A stretch of 64,000 nucleotides of DNA from Siphonodentalium dalli (lineage: Eukaryota; Mollusca; Scaphopoda; Gadilida; Siphonodentaliidae), in NCBI GenBank assembly GCA_032622095.1, contig CP136064.1:46637573-46701572 (forward strand), written 5' to 3'. Below are positions 12,340 through 23,930 of the stretch, piece after piece. Positions within the stretch are counted from its first letter, which is position 1, and each line of letters starts with the position of its first letter. Under the pieces are notes generated by a model. It saw only the letters and a list, made by a program, of their open reading frames with translations, was not told the origin of the DNA and did no database searches. Both the position numbers and the translations under genes were made by a program.

Positions 12340-12665
12340 GTAGATTGGCACCGCAGTGTATTTGCCGGTCGGCCGCGGTGTCACCGTTTGTAACTGCAGT
12401 TGAGCACTGCGGCCGAAATCAAGTACACTGTAGCCGAACGGCAAGTACACCATGGCCGAAAGGCAACTACAACGCGGCCGAATGGCATGTGCACCGTGGT
12501 TAGATTTCTGATTTGTATAATCTTTTTTCAGTTTAATGAACGTACACCGCAGCAACTACACCATGGCCGAATGGCAAGTACACTGCGGCCCAACTGTAGT
12601 TAGCCGGTGGAGCCGCAGTGTTGTTGCATTTCGGCCGCGGTGGCAACGCTAACCGCACCGTGGTT
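12340..12665. repeat. CpG-rich CGGCCGAA minisatellite, left arm
   Basis: Short imperfect repeats around GCGGCCGAATGGCAAGTACA recur about every 20-22 bp in a locally GC-rich island. The same block is present inverted at 14,150-14,460. Frames stay open on both strands because of the repeat, which explains the several overlapping small open frames. Confidence 0.75.
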
Positions 12666-14050
12666 AAGTGGACACTTGTTTGTGTGTATTATGTACGGGT
12701 GCACCCGGTGTGCCTGTATGGACATTGATGTGGTGTATGGATATAGCTACATGGTCATGGGTGGAATGTACATGTGTTTCTGTATGATCACGGATGTGGT
12801 GTGTGGATAAATAGTGAGTGATTTTATGGCTACGGGTAATGTGTATGGTATACATATTTACCTCACCAATGGCCATGTCACTCACTGTATCCCTATTGGT
12901 CACACCATAGCCGAATAGCAACTCAATATATACTAATACATCCCAGCCATGTCAGTATAGTCACTCCATATGTGCATATGCACATCATCCATGGCCATAT
13001 AGCCACTCGCTATATACACATACACCTCGCACATGACCATATAGCAACATCATTGTATATCCGCATAACCTACATATAACCATACCACCACGAGTCGCCA
13101 AGCATGAACACCAGGTATACTCACACATTTGACACATGACCATTTAGTCACTCCCGGCATAGATATTCATTACATTGATGTCACTCCTTGTATACCTACA
13201 TGTACTCATTTCACCATTGACCATACAGTCACTACCTGTATACAAATTCCACACACAGTCATATACATGTAACCACTCGATATATACATATGAAGCCCAC
13301 CATAGACTATAGAGTCACTCCAGGTATACATATGCACCTCACCACTGGTCATTCAGTCCTTCCAGATATACAAAAAACCCGCACACACGACCACTCATAC
13401 CATCCATACTTGCATATATACATCACACATGACAGTTCAGCAACGTACTGTATAATCATACACGCCATCCATGATCATACAGCTAATCCCTACACACATA
13501 CCAATGATAATGCATCCACGAGATATAAACATATACATCCCATCCGTTACCACAAGGACACTCCCACACGATAATTTCCACCAGCTTACTCCACTTATAC
13601 ATATACACTTCAATCATGACAGTACAGTCATTCCACGTATACCACACACATTGCCCGTAACCATAAACTCACTCACGATTTATCCACACACCCCATCCAT
13701 GATCATACAGAAAACACATGTACATCCCACCCATGACCTTACAGTCACTCCATATATACATAATCAATACATAGATGGCCATGTAGCTATAACCATACAC
13801 CACATCAATGTCCATACATGCACACCGGGTGCACCAGTACAAGATACACACAACCATACACCATACAGTCACTCCATTCATACCGATTCACCCCACACCT
13901 GATCATGACATCTCCCTGTATACCTATACTTCTCACTATGGACAACACACTCATAACCATATAGTCACTCATTGTATGCATATTCACATCATCCAAGACA
14001 TACACTAACTCCATGCATACCTATTCACCTCAAAATATTCATAGAGTAAC
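12666..14050. repeat. Degenerate minisatellite core of foldback copy 2
   Basis: Repeats of roughly 50-60 bp on the theme ATACAGTCACTCC...GTATACATATACACCTCACCCATGACC. The left quarter is in reverse orientation and the rest forward, so the core can itself fold back. The same family forms the core of the element at 39.5-43.2 kb. Confidence 0.75.
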
Positions 14051-14149
14051 TCCCTGGCTACCATCTTGGCATCCATCCTGTATCCAGTTGATATTGGTTT
14101 ATCATAATGGAACAGAAGAGCCACATACCTGCTGGACAAAACAAGTGTC

Positions 14150-14460
14150 CACTTAACCGAGGTGTGGTTAGCGTTGCCACCGCGGCCGAAATGCTACTAC
14201 ACCGCAGCTCCACCGGCTAACTACAGTTGGGCCGCGGTGTACCTCCCATTCAGCCATAGTGTAGTTGCCACGGTGTACGTTCATTAAACTGATACAAACC
14301 AGAAATCTAACCACGGTGTGCATGCCATTCGGTCGCGTTGTAGTTGCCTTTCGGCCAAGGTGTACTTGCCGTTTGGCCGCAGTGTACATGCCGTTCGGCC
14401 GCGGTGCTCAACTGCAGTTACAAACTCTGACACCGCGGCTGAACGGCAAATACACCATGG
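14150..14460. repeat. CpG-rich CGGCCGAA minisatellite, right arm
   Basis: Inverted partner of the block at 12,340-12,665, with the same CGGCCGCGGTG / GCCATTCGGCC wording on the opposite strand. Confidence 0.75.
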
Positions 14461-14891
14461 TGAAGGGTATTATGGTTCATCTCAGTTCCGTCTCAAAGTT
14501 CTGCCCATTTCCTTTCAATAATATGGTCAGAATCACAAAAGAGGTTCTCCGCAAAATTCCATACTTTAAAATAAATTTGTCATGCCCCATACGGAACTGG
14601 GACAACCATAATAGAACATTTAGTTGTCAGTTAATTAACTAACACGTATAACAACCAAGTGAGTCACAATTTGCTACATTTTCGGATAACGCAGAGAATA
14701 ATGTTATATATATAATGTTATAATGATATATGTAAAACAAATAACTTATTACCAATTTGGTTGCCATATTGGAAGCCATCTTGAGCAATTTGTTCTATAA
14801 ACACCGTAGTGTGACACATTTAAGATAGACCAATACAATAAACACCTTTAAATCCAAAGATAATTACATTACTAGAAAAATGGTCCAAACC

Positions 14892-16454
14892 TTAATTTTT
14901 GTTTTTCAAGGTAACCCCGTATACATGCACGCCGACAAAAATATTCCCCGTCCCGAGTTGACCATACATAACAAATTTCACGTCGATGTCACCGCTGACG
15001 ACCGAGATATCCCCAGTTTCCGAGACGGTCGATTGAGCCGTATTTATACTCGTGTATATAAACGCTCTTTAACAACGACACCGCATATACGAACGCTCTT
15101 TAATCATTAACCCATTAACCCATCAATTCCAACGACGGTGGCAGGGCGAAGAGTGAAGGAGTACTCAGACGTTCTCCGAAGCGGTCCGATGGCAGTTCTC
15201 GTGGATTTTTACCCTTAGATAGCAAGTTTGGGCTCAATCGGTCGAGCCGTTTTCGAGTCTATAAAGGATATACACATATACAAACGTCTCAAAATATATA
15301 GTAGACTAGCAGATTAGCCCGCCACTGGCGGGATTCGTCCCATGGCTTTGGTCGATCCATTAATTTTTGTTTTTCAATGTAACCCCGTACAGGCACGCCG
15401 ACAGCATGCTATCATGTGCGGGTACCCGTTTGAAGGTCAAGGTCATGTTCGGTGAACAAAATAACCGGACAAAAATATTTCCCGTCCCGAGTTGACGATA
15501 CATAACAAATTTCACATCGATGTCACAGTTGACTACCGAGATATCGCCCAATGTCATTTGTGCGTACCCGCCCAATGTCATTTGTGGGTACCCGTTTCAA
15601 GGTCAAGGTCACCTCGGGCGGACAAACTCTCGGCGATGACGTCAATAACGGTATGATTACGGTATGATGTAGGCGAAGTAACACTAAAATTTCAGCAAGT
15701 ATTTACTGCAAATACAAGAGGTACGATTTAGTGCAAGTACGTTATTTACGCGATGCATCGAAAACGGAAACATAAGACGATCGATGGAATCAACTCAAAA
15801 GAATTGTTCCCGGGCAATACAAAATATCTTATGACTTCCAATAAATCTCTCCTCATAGTCCACACCCTGGGGCATAACTGGGAAGTGAAGACATAATTTT
15901 AGAAGGCCCCACAAGGGCTGCATTGACGCCGAATCGAGTGATTTCGAGTTACAAAAATTACGATGTCGGAAAGAACAAAATATCTCGAACCCGGTGGTTC
16001 CAGAATACGATTTTTTATGGGAAAATGGACAGACTCCACGCTTGGGTTGTTTACCCTTATATAGGACGTTTGTGCTCAATCGGTGGAGCCGTTTTCGAGT
16101 CTATAAAGGATATACACACACATATATATACATATATATATATATATATACGGAGTTCTCAAAATACATAGTAGACTATCAGGTTAGTCCGCCACTGGCG
16201 GCAATCGTCAGAAACATGACAATTTTTTTAATGAATTTTTTCAATTAATTATTTTATTTAATTTTTTTATTTAATTTTTTGTTTTTCAATGAGTTAATTG
16301 TGCTGTTTTAATTTACTGGTTTTTTAATTAATTTTGTTAATTAATTTTTTTTTTTAATTTTTTTTTTTTCAATGAGTTAATTGTGCCTTTTTAATTTATT
16401 TTTTTGTTTTCAATTTGACCCGATTTACGGCGCGACGACCATTCCCGTGGGTTT
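14892..16454 (+). repeat. Giant palindrome, left arm
   Basis: Near-perfect reverse complement of 17,166-18,721 over about 1.56 kb, with only scattered single-base differences and a few small indels seen by eye. The arm is a string of older interspersed repeats: a GGTAACCCCGTA block, AAACGCTCTTTAA twice, GAGCCGTTTTCGAGTCTATA tails, and a CCGCCACTGGCGG hairpin twice. A full CRE-like TGACGTCA is at about 15,637. The small open frames here are shared by both arms and are incidental. Confidence 0.92.
16121..16151. repeat. (AT)n microsatellite
   Basis: Alternating AT run in the tail of an interspersed repeat. Mirror and related runs lie at about 17,061-17,082 and 17,470-17,488. Length differs between the palindrome arms, as expected for a fast-mutating tract. 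Confidence 0.85.
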
Positions 16455-17165
16455 ATGCAGTTTGCTGAATGTTTCTCGCGGTCAAAATCCCATGACCACA
16501 TTAAAACCGCCGTTCATTTCTTATATGTTTGACCATTGTTATGTAAACAAAAGCATAAAAAGTTACTTTTCTGGTGTTTGTTTATATTATGATGGTAAAC
16601 ATAAAGAGCGTTCTTTGTTGGTGAATTCCTGATATGGGACTAATAAAGAGCGTTATGCCATTTGTGTGTGATTAGCCAGTAGCATTATGCTGTCTTCTGT
16701 AACACAATCAGGCCCTTGCTTAGGTAAAATATAGTAGATATTTATGGTAACATGGTGTTTACGCGATGGTCATGGTATCTATGAACGAAACTGTATGCGT
16801 TTTTATGTTTTTATGTTTTTATGTTTTTCTGTTTACGGTGTTTGGAACAAATATGAATATTTTCGACAATTAAGGCATCCCGTGCCTTTAACACTTACGT
16901 ACAGATGATCTTACATAATTAGATTACTTTAATGTATATATTTTATCGCACGTGTTGTACCAACATTAACTTCGTAAACCGTTTTATAACACGCATGTTG
17001 TGTTACGGTAAAATAATATAAACGATTATTATTAAATCTACTATATATTTTGAGAACTCCGTATATATATATATATATATATGTGTATATATGTGTGTTT
17101 ATATATACTTTATAGAATCGAAAACGGCTGCATCGATCGAGACCAAACTTCCCATCTAAGGATAA
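16455..17165. other. Loop of the giant palindrome
   Basis: Unpaired centre of about 711 bp. The first part (about 16,490-16,890) resembles the end of each array unit: ATGTAAACAAAAGC, CCTGATATGG, AATAAAGAGCGTT, CATTTGTGTGTGATTA and GGAACAAATATGAATATTT. The last match continues past the array end at 30,384. The right part (about 17,030-17,165) is an inverted copy of the CGTTTTCGA...TATATAGTAGA repeat tail. No gene is seen. Confidence 0.7.
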
Positions 17166-18721
17166 AAACCCACGGGAATGGTCGTCGCGCCGTAAATCGG
17201 GTCAAATTGAAAACAAAAAATTAAATTAAAAAGGCACAATTAACTCATTGAAAAACAAAAAATTAAATAAAAAAATTAATTAACAAAATTAATTAAAAAA
17301 CCAGTAAATTAAAACAGCACAATTAACTCATTGAAAAACAAAAAATTAAATACAAAAATTAAATAAAACAATTAATTGAAAAAATTCATTAAAAAAATTG
17401 TCATGTTTCTGACGATTGCCGCCAGTGGCGGACTAACCTGATGGTCTACTATGTATTTTGAGAACTCCGTATATATATATATATATGTATATATATGTGT
17501 GTGTATATCCTTTATAAACTCGAAAACGGCTCCACCGATTGAGCACAAACGTCCTATATAAGGGTAAACAACCCAAGCGTGGAGTCTGTCCATTTTCCCA
17601 TAAAAAATCGTATTCTGGAACCACCGGGTTCGAGATATTTTGTTCTTTCCGACATCGTAATTTTTGTAACTCGAAATCACTCGATTCGGCGTCAATTCAG
17701 CCCTTGTGGGGCCTTCTAAAATTATGTCTTCACTTCCCAGTTATGCCCCAGGGTGTGGACTATGAGGAGAGATTTATTGGAAGTCATAAGATATTTTGTA
17801 TTGCCCGGGAACAATTCTTTTGAGTTGATTCCATCGATCGTCTTATGTTTCCGTTTTCGATGCATCGCGTAAATAACGTACTTGCACTAAATCGTACCTC
17901 TTGTATTTGCAGTAAATACTTGCTGAAATTTTAGAGTTACTTCGCCTACATCATACCGTAATCATACCGTTATTGAAGTCATCGCCGAGAGTTTTTCCGC
18001 CCGAGGTGACCTTGACCTTGAAACGGGTACCCACAAATGACATTGGGCGGGTACGCACAAATGACATTGGGCGATATCTCGGTAGTCAACTGTGACATCG
18101 ATGTGAAATTTGTTATGTATCGTCAACTCGGGACGGGAAATATTTTTGTCCGTTATTTTGTTCACCGAACATGACCTTAACCTTCAAACGGGTACCCGCA
18201 CATGATAGCATGCTGTCGGCGTGCCTGTACGGGGTTACATTGAAAAACAAAAATTAATGGATCGACCAAAGCCATGGGACGAATCCCGCCAGTGGCGGGC
18301 TAATCTGCTAGTCTACTCTATATTTTGAGACGTTTGTATATGTGTATATCCTTTATAGACTCGAAAACGGCTCGACCGATTGAGCCCAAACTTGCTATCT
18401 AAGGGTAAAAATCCACGAGAACTGCCATCGGACCGCTTCGGAGAACGTCTGAGTACTCCTTCACTCTTCGCCCTGCCACCGTCGTTGGAATTGATGGGTT
18501 AATGGGTTAATGATTAAAGAGCGTTCGTATATGCGGTGTCGTTGTTAAAGAGCGTTTATATACACGAGTATAAATACGGCTCAATCGACCGTCTCGGAAA
18601 CTGGGGATATCTCGGTCGTCAGCGGTGACATCGACGTGAAATTATGTATGGTCAACTCGGGACGGGGAATATTTTTGTCGGCGTGCCTGTATACGGTGTT
18701 ACCTTGAAAAACAAAAATTAA
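17166..18721 (-). repeat. Giant palindrome, right arm
   Basis: Inverted partner of 14,892-16,454. Its last 550 bp (18,172-18,721) are also the beginning of tandem-array unit 1, so the palindrome and the array overlap. To the right, the repeat wording continues (ATGGATCGACCAAAGCC) where the left arm has switched to foldback-element sequence. Confidence 0.92.
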
Positions 18722-19733
18722 TGGATCGACCAAAGCCATGGGACCAATCCCGCCAGTGGCGGGCTAATCTGCTATAGTATATTATATGTTTTGGAACTTC
18801 TGTCTGTATGTGTGTGTATATGTGTGTGTTATAGACTAGAACACTGCTCGACCGATCCGACTCAAATTTGGCATGTTGGCCTACTTTGATCCCGGGAACA
18901 ATATGGGCGGGTTCACGCGCGACCGTGTCCTTGAACTTGACCTTAACCTCGCTCATATACGCTCATGTTTCCGGACCTCGACTGATCCGACTCAAATTTG
19001 GTATGTAGGCCTACTTTGATCCCGGGAACAGTATGGGCCGGTTCAGTTTCACGTGCGACCTGTCCTTGACCTTAGCCTCGCTCATATACGCATATATAGG
19101 CATGTTTCAGTCCGCCTGGCAAAGATAGTTATTACTATTATTTTGATGATGTGAGATAGTATTAACCCACAGAGTGCGCTCATGCTTGAGTTTGTGTGGC
19201 GGTAGTGCTCAGTCGCAGAGTCACACAACAGTTATGAGAATACTAAATTAATTTTAAGATTCGTTCGAAGAACAGCTTAGTTCTGCATGTAACCCCCGAC
19301 CATGCCAAGACTTGGGGACACCATGCCATCATTATAATGTCTTTGTCCGATCGTGTGCCGACTCATTTTGAACACATATATATGCCAAGTCACCATATAT
19401 GGATAGGTCCACTTGTCAACGGAATATTCTGGCCTTCGAACACCACCACAAATAATTGCTCAGTGAATTGTGAATTTTGTGATTAAAAAAAAATTGACTC
19501 TCCCTAATCAGTTGTTGTTTTGTCAAGCATATACAACCACTCACCAATGTGTTAGTCACACGATATATTGGTAACACATCACAGATTATCTTCCCAAAGT
19601 TTCATTGCATTCTTACTACCACATCTAAAGCTATCTCTGAAATTATTAGTAGGGAACTTACTTTTTCATATTAGTATCCACGATAAGCAACTGTTTTTGT
19701 TGTGTTTAACACCTATTACATTTTTGTTTACAG

Positions 19734-19838
19734 CGAGATGTGACACAAACCCATGTACGGGGGATTCAAAATTTCAAGGAGAGGATTGTCAGTGCTACTG
19801 TCGCGGAGATACAGAATACGACATAGTGCCTTGCACAA
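19734..19838 (+). CDS. Cysteine-rich internal exon, phase 1-1, unit 1
   Basis: This 105-nt exon is bounded by a pyrimidine-rich tract plus CAG acceptor (TTTTTGTTTACAG) and a consensus donor (CAAGTAAGT). It codes for a small six-cysteine module spaced C-x4-C-x10-C-x-C-x-C-x10-C, including DTNPC and EDCQCYCRG. Both boundaries fall after the first base of a codon (phase 1-1), the class that can be duplicated or skipped without breaking the frame. The NPC...GxxCxCYC wording resembles cysteine-rich tails I recall from invertebrate astacin-type metalloproteases, often followed by ShKT domains; this is inference, not a family assignment. It would splice to 20,830. Upstream exons are not in the unit, so a complete gene is not shown. 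Confidence 0.6.
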
Positions 19839-20829
19839 GTAAGTTCTCACGGACACCGTTAAATAGGACAGATCGTCATGAACATGTCCGTTACCATGGA
19901 GCCCCAGACACGACACGGTTATGCCCTTAATAATAATGGTTATCGAATGAAATACTAAGCTGGGCAAAAGTTATTAACAGTATATATATGTACTGAATGC
20001 GACATTGTAAAACAAAGCCAGTGATGTGGCGGGGGTTGGGGGGGGGGGGGGGTGGTGGATGAATGTGAGGTGCAGTGAACTTCACTAAATGTAGTTGGAA
20101 ATTACGTAACTGACATATCAGTTGTAAATAATTTCAGACCAAAATAGAGAATTGGTCTAGCAGTTTGATTTTCCTACCAGTAATCGGTGTGGTCTTTTTT
20201 TTAATTCTCAAACCAAATATATTCCCATATCTTTTGACAAACATGGCCATCAGTTGGAAAAGTTACAATCCTATGGGTGTTATGTTGGAACACATGTCTT
20301 CTAGCAACATCCCTGAACTCAGTTGAACTACTGTCTGCAAGTTATTTATACTTAACAAAAAAATGGAGGTTATGGTCTAATTGACGATAGGATCAAGTTA
20401 CCTTTTGATATTTTAGTTTAATTATGGACCGCGAAGCAATCTTTTTAACAATGACAGACGGCAGCTTAGTTAGCAATCTTCATTCACAAAACATTTGTGT
20501 CTGAGATAAATGTCAGTTCCTGCCGAAGTTTTACGCATTTAACCGATCCAATACCGAATTAAACAAGCCGCCGGATTCGTAGTATTTTTACACTATCAAC
20601 CCTACTTATGCCCATAAACGTCATAAACGTGAGAGTACGTCCCCTTCCGATGCCCATACATGACTAACGAGGCCTGCTATTAACATGCTCATATATGCAT
20701 GTTCTGTCATATTATTATAGGATATATATAAAGTGGAACCTTGACAAATATACAACAATGTGTGTTATTACGTATGGTCAGATTGTGCGTCTTCAAATGG
20801 AACTTGAGCTAATCACTTTCTTACAACAG

Positions 20830-20930
20830 ATTCATCAGCGACAAATGCGACAACGGCTACCTCTAAGATGGCACCAACAACGAACACAACAGAGGAAGTT
20901 ACAACTGAAGGCGAGCATAACTACTATTAG
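20830..20930 (+). CDS. Thr/Ser-rich terminal exon, unit 1
   Basis: It follows a polypyrimidine/CAG acceptor (TTTCTTACAACAG). Joined in phase 1 to the cysteine-rich exon 991 bp upstream, it reads a short tail rich in threonine, serine and alanine (SSATNATTATSK, then TTNTTEEVTTEGEHNYY) ending in TAG at 20,928-20,930. Such tails are usual O-glycosylated C termini of secreted proteins. The phase match and the stop placed right after a sensible tail support a real last exon. A different, 81-residue frame also runs across this region (20,695-20,940) but starts inside the intron and has no support. Confidence 0.5.
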
Positions 20931-23823
20931 TTACATCTAACACTATCTCTTCATGAGCCATGCATTTATGTCTATAAATAGGTTATTAGCATTGACATTT
21001 TGGCGAAATATCAGGAGTGAATTTCTTTATCTTCGATGAAATTGGAAAAGGAAGTTCACTGGGATTACAAAATTAGGACTGCCCGCTTGTAGTTACAGCT
21101 AAACAGTATCTCTTGATGACCCATGCATTTATTTTTATAAATACGTCATTATAATTGACATTTTGACGAATTTTCCGAAGTTAACTTGTTTATCTTCGAC
21201 GGAAATTGGAAAGGAAGTTATAAACAACGTTCATTGGCATTACAGCGTTTGGACTGTCCGCTTTCTAACTAAACAAACAAGCTATTAAATAAATTGGACA
21301 GCTATGATCGGACATTTGTAAGATCATTAAATTTCACCAATAAGTCTAATGCTGATATACCGATATTGCAACAAGTATCGTACAGGGTATAGTTTCAGAT
21401 TGGCCGTGACTTCTGGCGGCAATCCGATTGCGCGAAATGAGCCTGTTACTATAAATAGATAAATAATAGTAGTTGAGTAGGATAGTATCGTAAAAATAGT
21501 ATAGCAGCCAATCAGAATGCGAGAAATGCACGTGAGATGTAATATATTGGAATAGACTATTATTTATTTGGGGGGGGGGGGGGTGCAGCAAATATTAGCA
21601 GATGGTAGACAAGCGAACACCATGGGATTGAATGTTGCTAACCTAATACGTACACGATTAGATAGCGAACGATACTTAAGGTTAGGATTACATTTCGGAA
21701 TAAGTATCCAGCGTTAAAGATACGGGTGGCGTTGGCGGTGGGTATGTTAAAGATACGGGTGGCGTTGGCGGTGGGTATGCTGTTAAAATATTCAGATCCG
21801 TCAAAAACCCGCCATAAACAGAAAGAATAGTAAAATATAGACAGACTTTGTTCTTATAACAATCAGAAATATGGCATAAACAGTATGTTATTGTCAAATG
21901 TTTTCCTCTGTTATGTAAACAAAAGCAAAAATAAAACGTCATATATAGAACCTGGCTTTTGTTTAGATCCGGATATTGTAAACATACAGAGCGTTATTTG
22001 TTACTGTTTTCCTGATATGGAAATAATAAAGAGCGTTTACATCATTTGTGTGTGATTAACCAATAGAATTGCGCCGTGTTATGTAAACAGAAGCAAAATT
22101 TCTGTAACACGAGCGGGTTCTTGTGACTTGTTTATATATACACAATCGTACGTCTTGACGACAATATACTATTTACGCGCTGATTATGTTTAGCATATGA
22201 ACAAAACTATATATATTTTAATATTCCTTCCGTTGATGGTGATTAGAACTTGACCTTGACCTTCAAACGGGTACCCGCACATGATAGCATGCTGTCGGCG
22301 TGCCTGTACGGGGTTACATTGAAAAAACAAAAAATTAATGGATCGACCAAAGCCATGGGACGAATCCCGCCAGTGGCGGGATAATCTGCTAGTCTACTAT
22401 ATATTTTGAGACGTTTGTATATGTGTATATCCTTTATAGACTCGAAAACGGCTCGACCGATTGAGCCCAAACTTGCTATCTAAGGGTAAAAATCCACGAG
22501 AACTGCCATCGGACCGCTTCGGAGAACGTCCGAGTACTCCTTCACTATTCGCCCTGCCACCGTCGTTGGGAATTGATGGGTTAATGGGTTAATGATTAAA
22601 GAGCGTTCGTATATGCGGTGTCGTTGATAAAGAGCGTTTATATACACGAGTATAAATACGGCTCAATCGACCGTCTCGGAAACTGGGGATATCTCGGTCG
22701 TCAGCGGTGACATCGACGTGAAATTTGTTATGTAATGGTCAACTCGGGACGGGGGAATATTTTTGTCGGCGTGCCTGTATACGGGGTTACCTTGAAAAAA
22801 CAAAAATTAATGGGTCGACCAAAGCCATGGGACCAATCCCGCCAGTGGCGGGCTAATCTGCTATAGTATATTATATGTTTTGGAACTTCTGTCTGTATGT
22901 GTGTGTATATGTGTGTGTTATAGACTAGAACACTGCTCGACCGATCCGACTCAAATTTTGCATGTTGGCCTACTTTGATCCCGGGAACAATATGGGCGGG
23001 TTCACGTGCGACCGTGTCCTTGAACTTGACCTTAACCTCGCTCATATACGCTCATGTTTCCGGACCTCGACTGATCCGACTCAAATTTGGTATGTAGGCC
23101 TACTGTGATCCCGGAACAGTATGGGCCGGTTCAGTTTCACGTGCGACCTGTCCTTGACCTTAGGCCTCGCTCATATACGCATATATAGGCATGTTTCAGT
23201 CCGCCTGGCAAAGATAGTTATTACTATTATTTTGATGATGTGAGATAGTATTAACCCACAGAGTGCGCTCATGCTTGAGTTTGTGTGGCGGTAGTGCTCA
23301 GTCGCAGAGTCACACAACAGTTATGAGAATACTAAATTAATTTAAGATTCGTTCGAAGAACAGCTTAGTTCTGCATGTAACCCCCGACCATGCCAAGACT
23401 TGGGGACACCATGCCATCATTATAATGTCTTTTGTCCGATCGGTGTGCCGACTCATTTTGAACACATATATATGCCAAGTCACCATATATGGATAGGTCC
23501 ACGTGTCAACGGAATATTCTGGCCTTCGAACACCACCACAAATAATTGCTCAGTGAATTGTGAATTTTGTGATTAAAAAATATTGACTCTCCCTAATCAG
23601 TTGTTTGTTTTGTCAAGCATATACAACCACTCACCAATGTGTTAGTCATACGATATATTGGTAACACATCACAGATTATCTTCCCAAAGTTTCATTGCAT
23701 TCTTACTACCACATCTAAAGCTATCTCTGAAATTATTAGTAGGGAACTTACTTTTTTATATTAGTATCCACGATAAGCAACTGTTTTTGTTGTGTTTAAC
23801 ACCTATTACATTTTTGTTTACAG

Positions 23824-23930
23824 CGAGATGTGACACAAACCCATGCACGGGGGATTCAAAATTTCAAGGAGAGGATTGTCAGTGCTACTGTCGCGGGAGA
23901 TACAGAATACGACCATAGTGCTTTGCACAA
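23824..23930 (+). pseudogene. Cysteine-rich exon, unit 2, broken by two insertions
   Basis: Same exon as in units 1 and 3, with the same splice sites, but 107 nt long. An extra G (GCGGGAG for GCGGAG) and an extra C (GACCATAG for GACATAG) shift the frame after CQCYCRG, so the last cysteine is lost. Either this copy is decaying or the two bases are assembly errors; both look like typical single-base indels. Confidence 0.6.

Larger units (their letters stand above)
10950..14891. mobile_element. Foldback transposon with minisatellite core (copy 2)
   Basis: Long inverted arms flank a repetitive core. Left-arm wording (GTGTCACACTACGGTGTTTA near 11,700, GAGATGGCTTCCAAAATGGC near 11,735, ACATATATCATTATAACATT near 11,786) is mirrored in the right arm (about 14,705-14,825). 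Inward lies a CpG-rich CGGCCGAA minisatellite in both arms (about 12,340-12,665 and 14,150-14,460). Inside that is a tract of about 1.4 kb of degenerate 50-60-bp repeats, itself mirrored about a centre near 12,850-13,000. This layering of long inverted repeats built from short tandem repeats is the hallmark of foldback elements (Drosophila FB, sea-urchin TU). The right arm stops at 14,891, where the giant palindrome begins; the left arm extends several hundred bases further. No transposase is present. Confidence 0.8.
18172..22250 (+). repeat. Tandem array unit 1 (about 4.08 kb)
   Basis: First of three direct repeats. The unit starts at TGACCTTAACCTTCAAACGG and ends at GATGGTGATTAGAACT. It contains interspersed-repeat pieces (first 1 kb), a cysteine-rich exon, a Thr-rich terminal exon, a G-run near 21,570 and two 33-bp direct repeats with GATACGGGTGGCGTTGGCGG (about 21,712-21,776). 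Differences from units 2 and 3 are mostly single bases and homopolymer lengths. Confidence 0.93.

Noticed and set aside
12211-14642. Many His/Thr-rich open frames of 65-143 codons
   Set aside because: Translations of minisatellite and CGGCCG repeats within a foldback transposon; composition follows the repeat and both strands are open.
15795-17823. Identical 94-residue frames in the palindrome arms (15,795-16,079 minus and 17,539-17,823 plus)
   Set aside because: They are the same sequence because of the palindrome, not independent conservation; no domain, and they run through known repeat tails.
20695-20940. 81-residue frame repeated in all three array units
   Set aside because: Its repetition reflects the tandem duplication. 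It starts inside the intron, while the spliced frame gives a better tail; the alternative reading is Arg/Gln-rich with no recognised domain.
21688-21942. 84-residue minus-strand frame with two PPPTPPVSLT repeats, in every unit
   Set aside because: The repeat comes from a 33-bp direct duplication; no homology or splice context, and the diverged copy at 5.2 kb does not keep the frame.
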